Assembly (NCBI GenBank): GCA_003132865.1
Contig: PKYZ01000152.1
Location: forward strand, 46,789 to 69,555
Direction: 5' to 3'
From: Bryobacterales bacterium
Lineage (GTDB): Bacteria > Acidobacteriota > Terriglobia > Bryobacterales > Bryobacteraceae
Length of the DNA stretch: 22,767 nt
The notes beneath the pieces were generated by a model. That model did not search any database and was not told where the DNA came from. It was given only the letters and a program-made list of their open reading frames with translations. Position numbers and translations under genes: made by a program. Of this stretch, positions 22,750 through 22,767 are shown piece by piece. Numbering within the stretch: position 1 is the stretch's first letter; each line of letters opens with the position of its first letter.

Positions 22750-22767
22750 AGTGGGGCAGACCTCCAG
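22750..22767 (+). repeat. Palindromic repeat cut by the right edge (family member 3)
   Basis: GTGGGGCAGACCTCCAG at the very end has the same opening (GTGGGGC) and the same CTCCAG tip as the copy at the end of lgt. A partner arm beginning GTCTGC would be expected just outside the window. Confidence 0.5.

Overview
The window looks like a piece of an Acidobacteriota chromosome, most likely from the Bryobacterales/Solibacteraceae ('Candidatus Solibacter'-like) group. The evidence is family content read by eye: an N-terminal ADOP-type ABC permease, an SBBP-type beta-propeller protein carrying the C-terminal domain known from Solibacter (TIGR03437-like), a signal-peptide methyltransferase, a cytochrome c / PHM-type copper monooxygenase fusion, a DUF3106 protein next to an ECF sigma / anti-sigma pair, and high GC coding DNA with long antisense shadow frames. 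No database search was possible.

Layout. 1-979 (-) is the start of an ADOP permease that runs off the left edge. 1102-3062 (+) is a decayed exported propeller gene, broken by what reads as a small internal inversion and by a one-base frameshift. 3320-7242 (+) is a tight five-gene cluster: exported methyltransferase, orphan NarL-class histidine kinase, five-bladed propeller lipoprotein, very acidic unknown protein, membrane-anchored Ig-like protein. On the minus strand follow an arylsulfotransferase (7267-9207) and, upstream of it, a cytochrome c / copper monooxygenase-like protein (9344-10588) with its own promoter. A divergent promoter serves a ribbon-helix-helix gene (10876-11145) followed in the same frame by a small two-helix membrane protein (11236-11586).

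From 11765 to 16066 (+) housekeeping genes run close together: thpR, a cupin, plsY, gpsA (the last two acting in succession on glycerol-3-phosphate for phospholipid synthesis), then an ECF sigma factor, a zinc-finger anti-sigma factor and a DUF3106 periplasmic protein. A PIN-domain toxin-antitoxin pair (16169-16872) follows. 17176-21339 is the ileS-lspA-lgt operon; lgt and lspA carry out the first two steps of lipoprotein maturation. A second toxin-antitoxin locus on the minus strand has an intact antitoxin and a ruined PIN toxin. A zinc-ribbon membrane protein closes the window.

The best leads are: (1) the apparent micro-inversion inside the propeller gene, recognisable because the missing piece of the C-terminal domain is encoded on the opposite strand in a compatible frame; (2) a family of short palindromes with variable stems but a constant T-(T/C)C-A tip, found inside the ileS coding region, at the 3' end of lgt, and cut by the right edge; (3) the RHH / two-helix membrane pair separated in frame by one stop codon; (4) several genes whose -10 box lies only 4 to 9 bases before the start codon, suggesting leaderless mRNAs.
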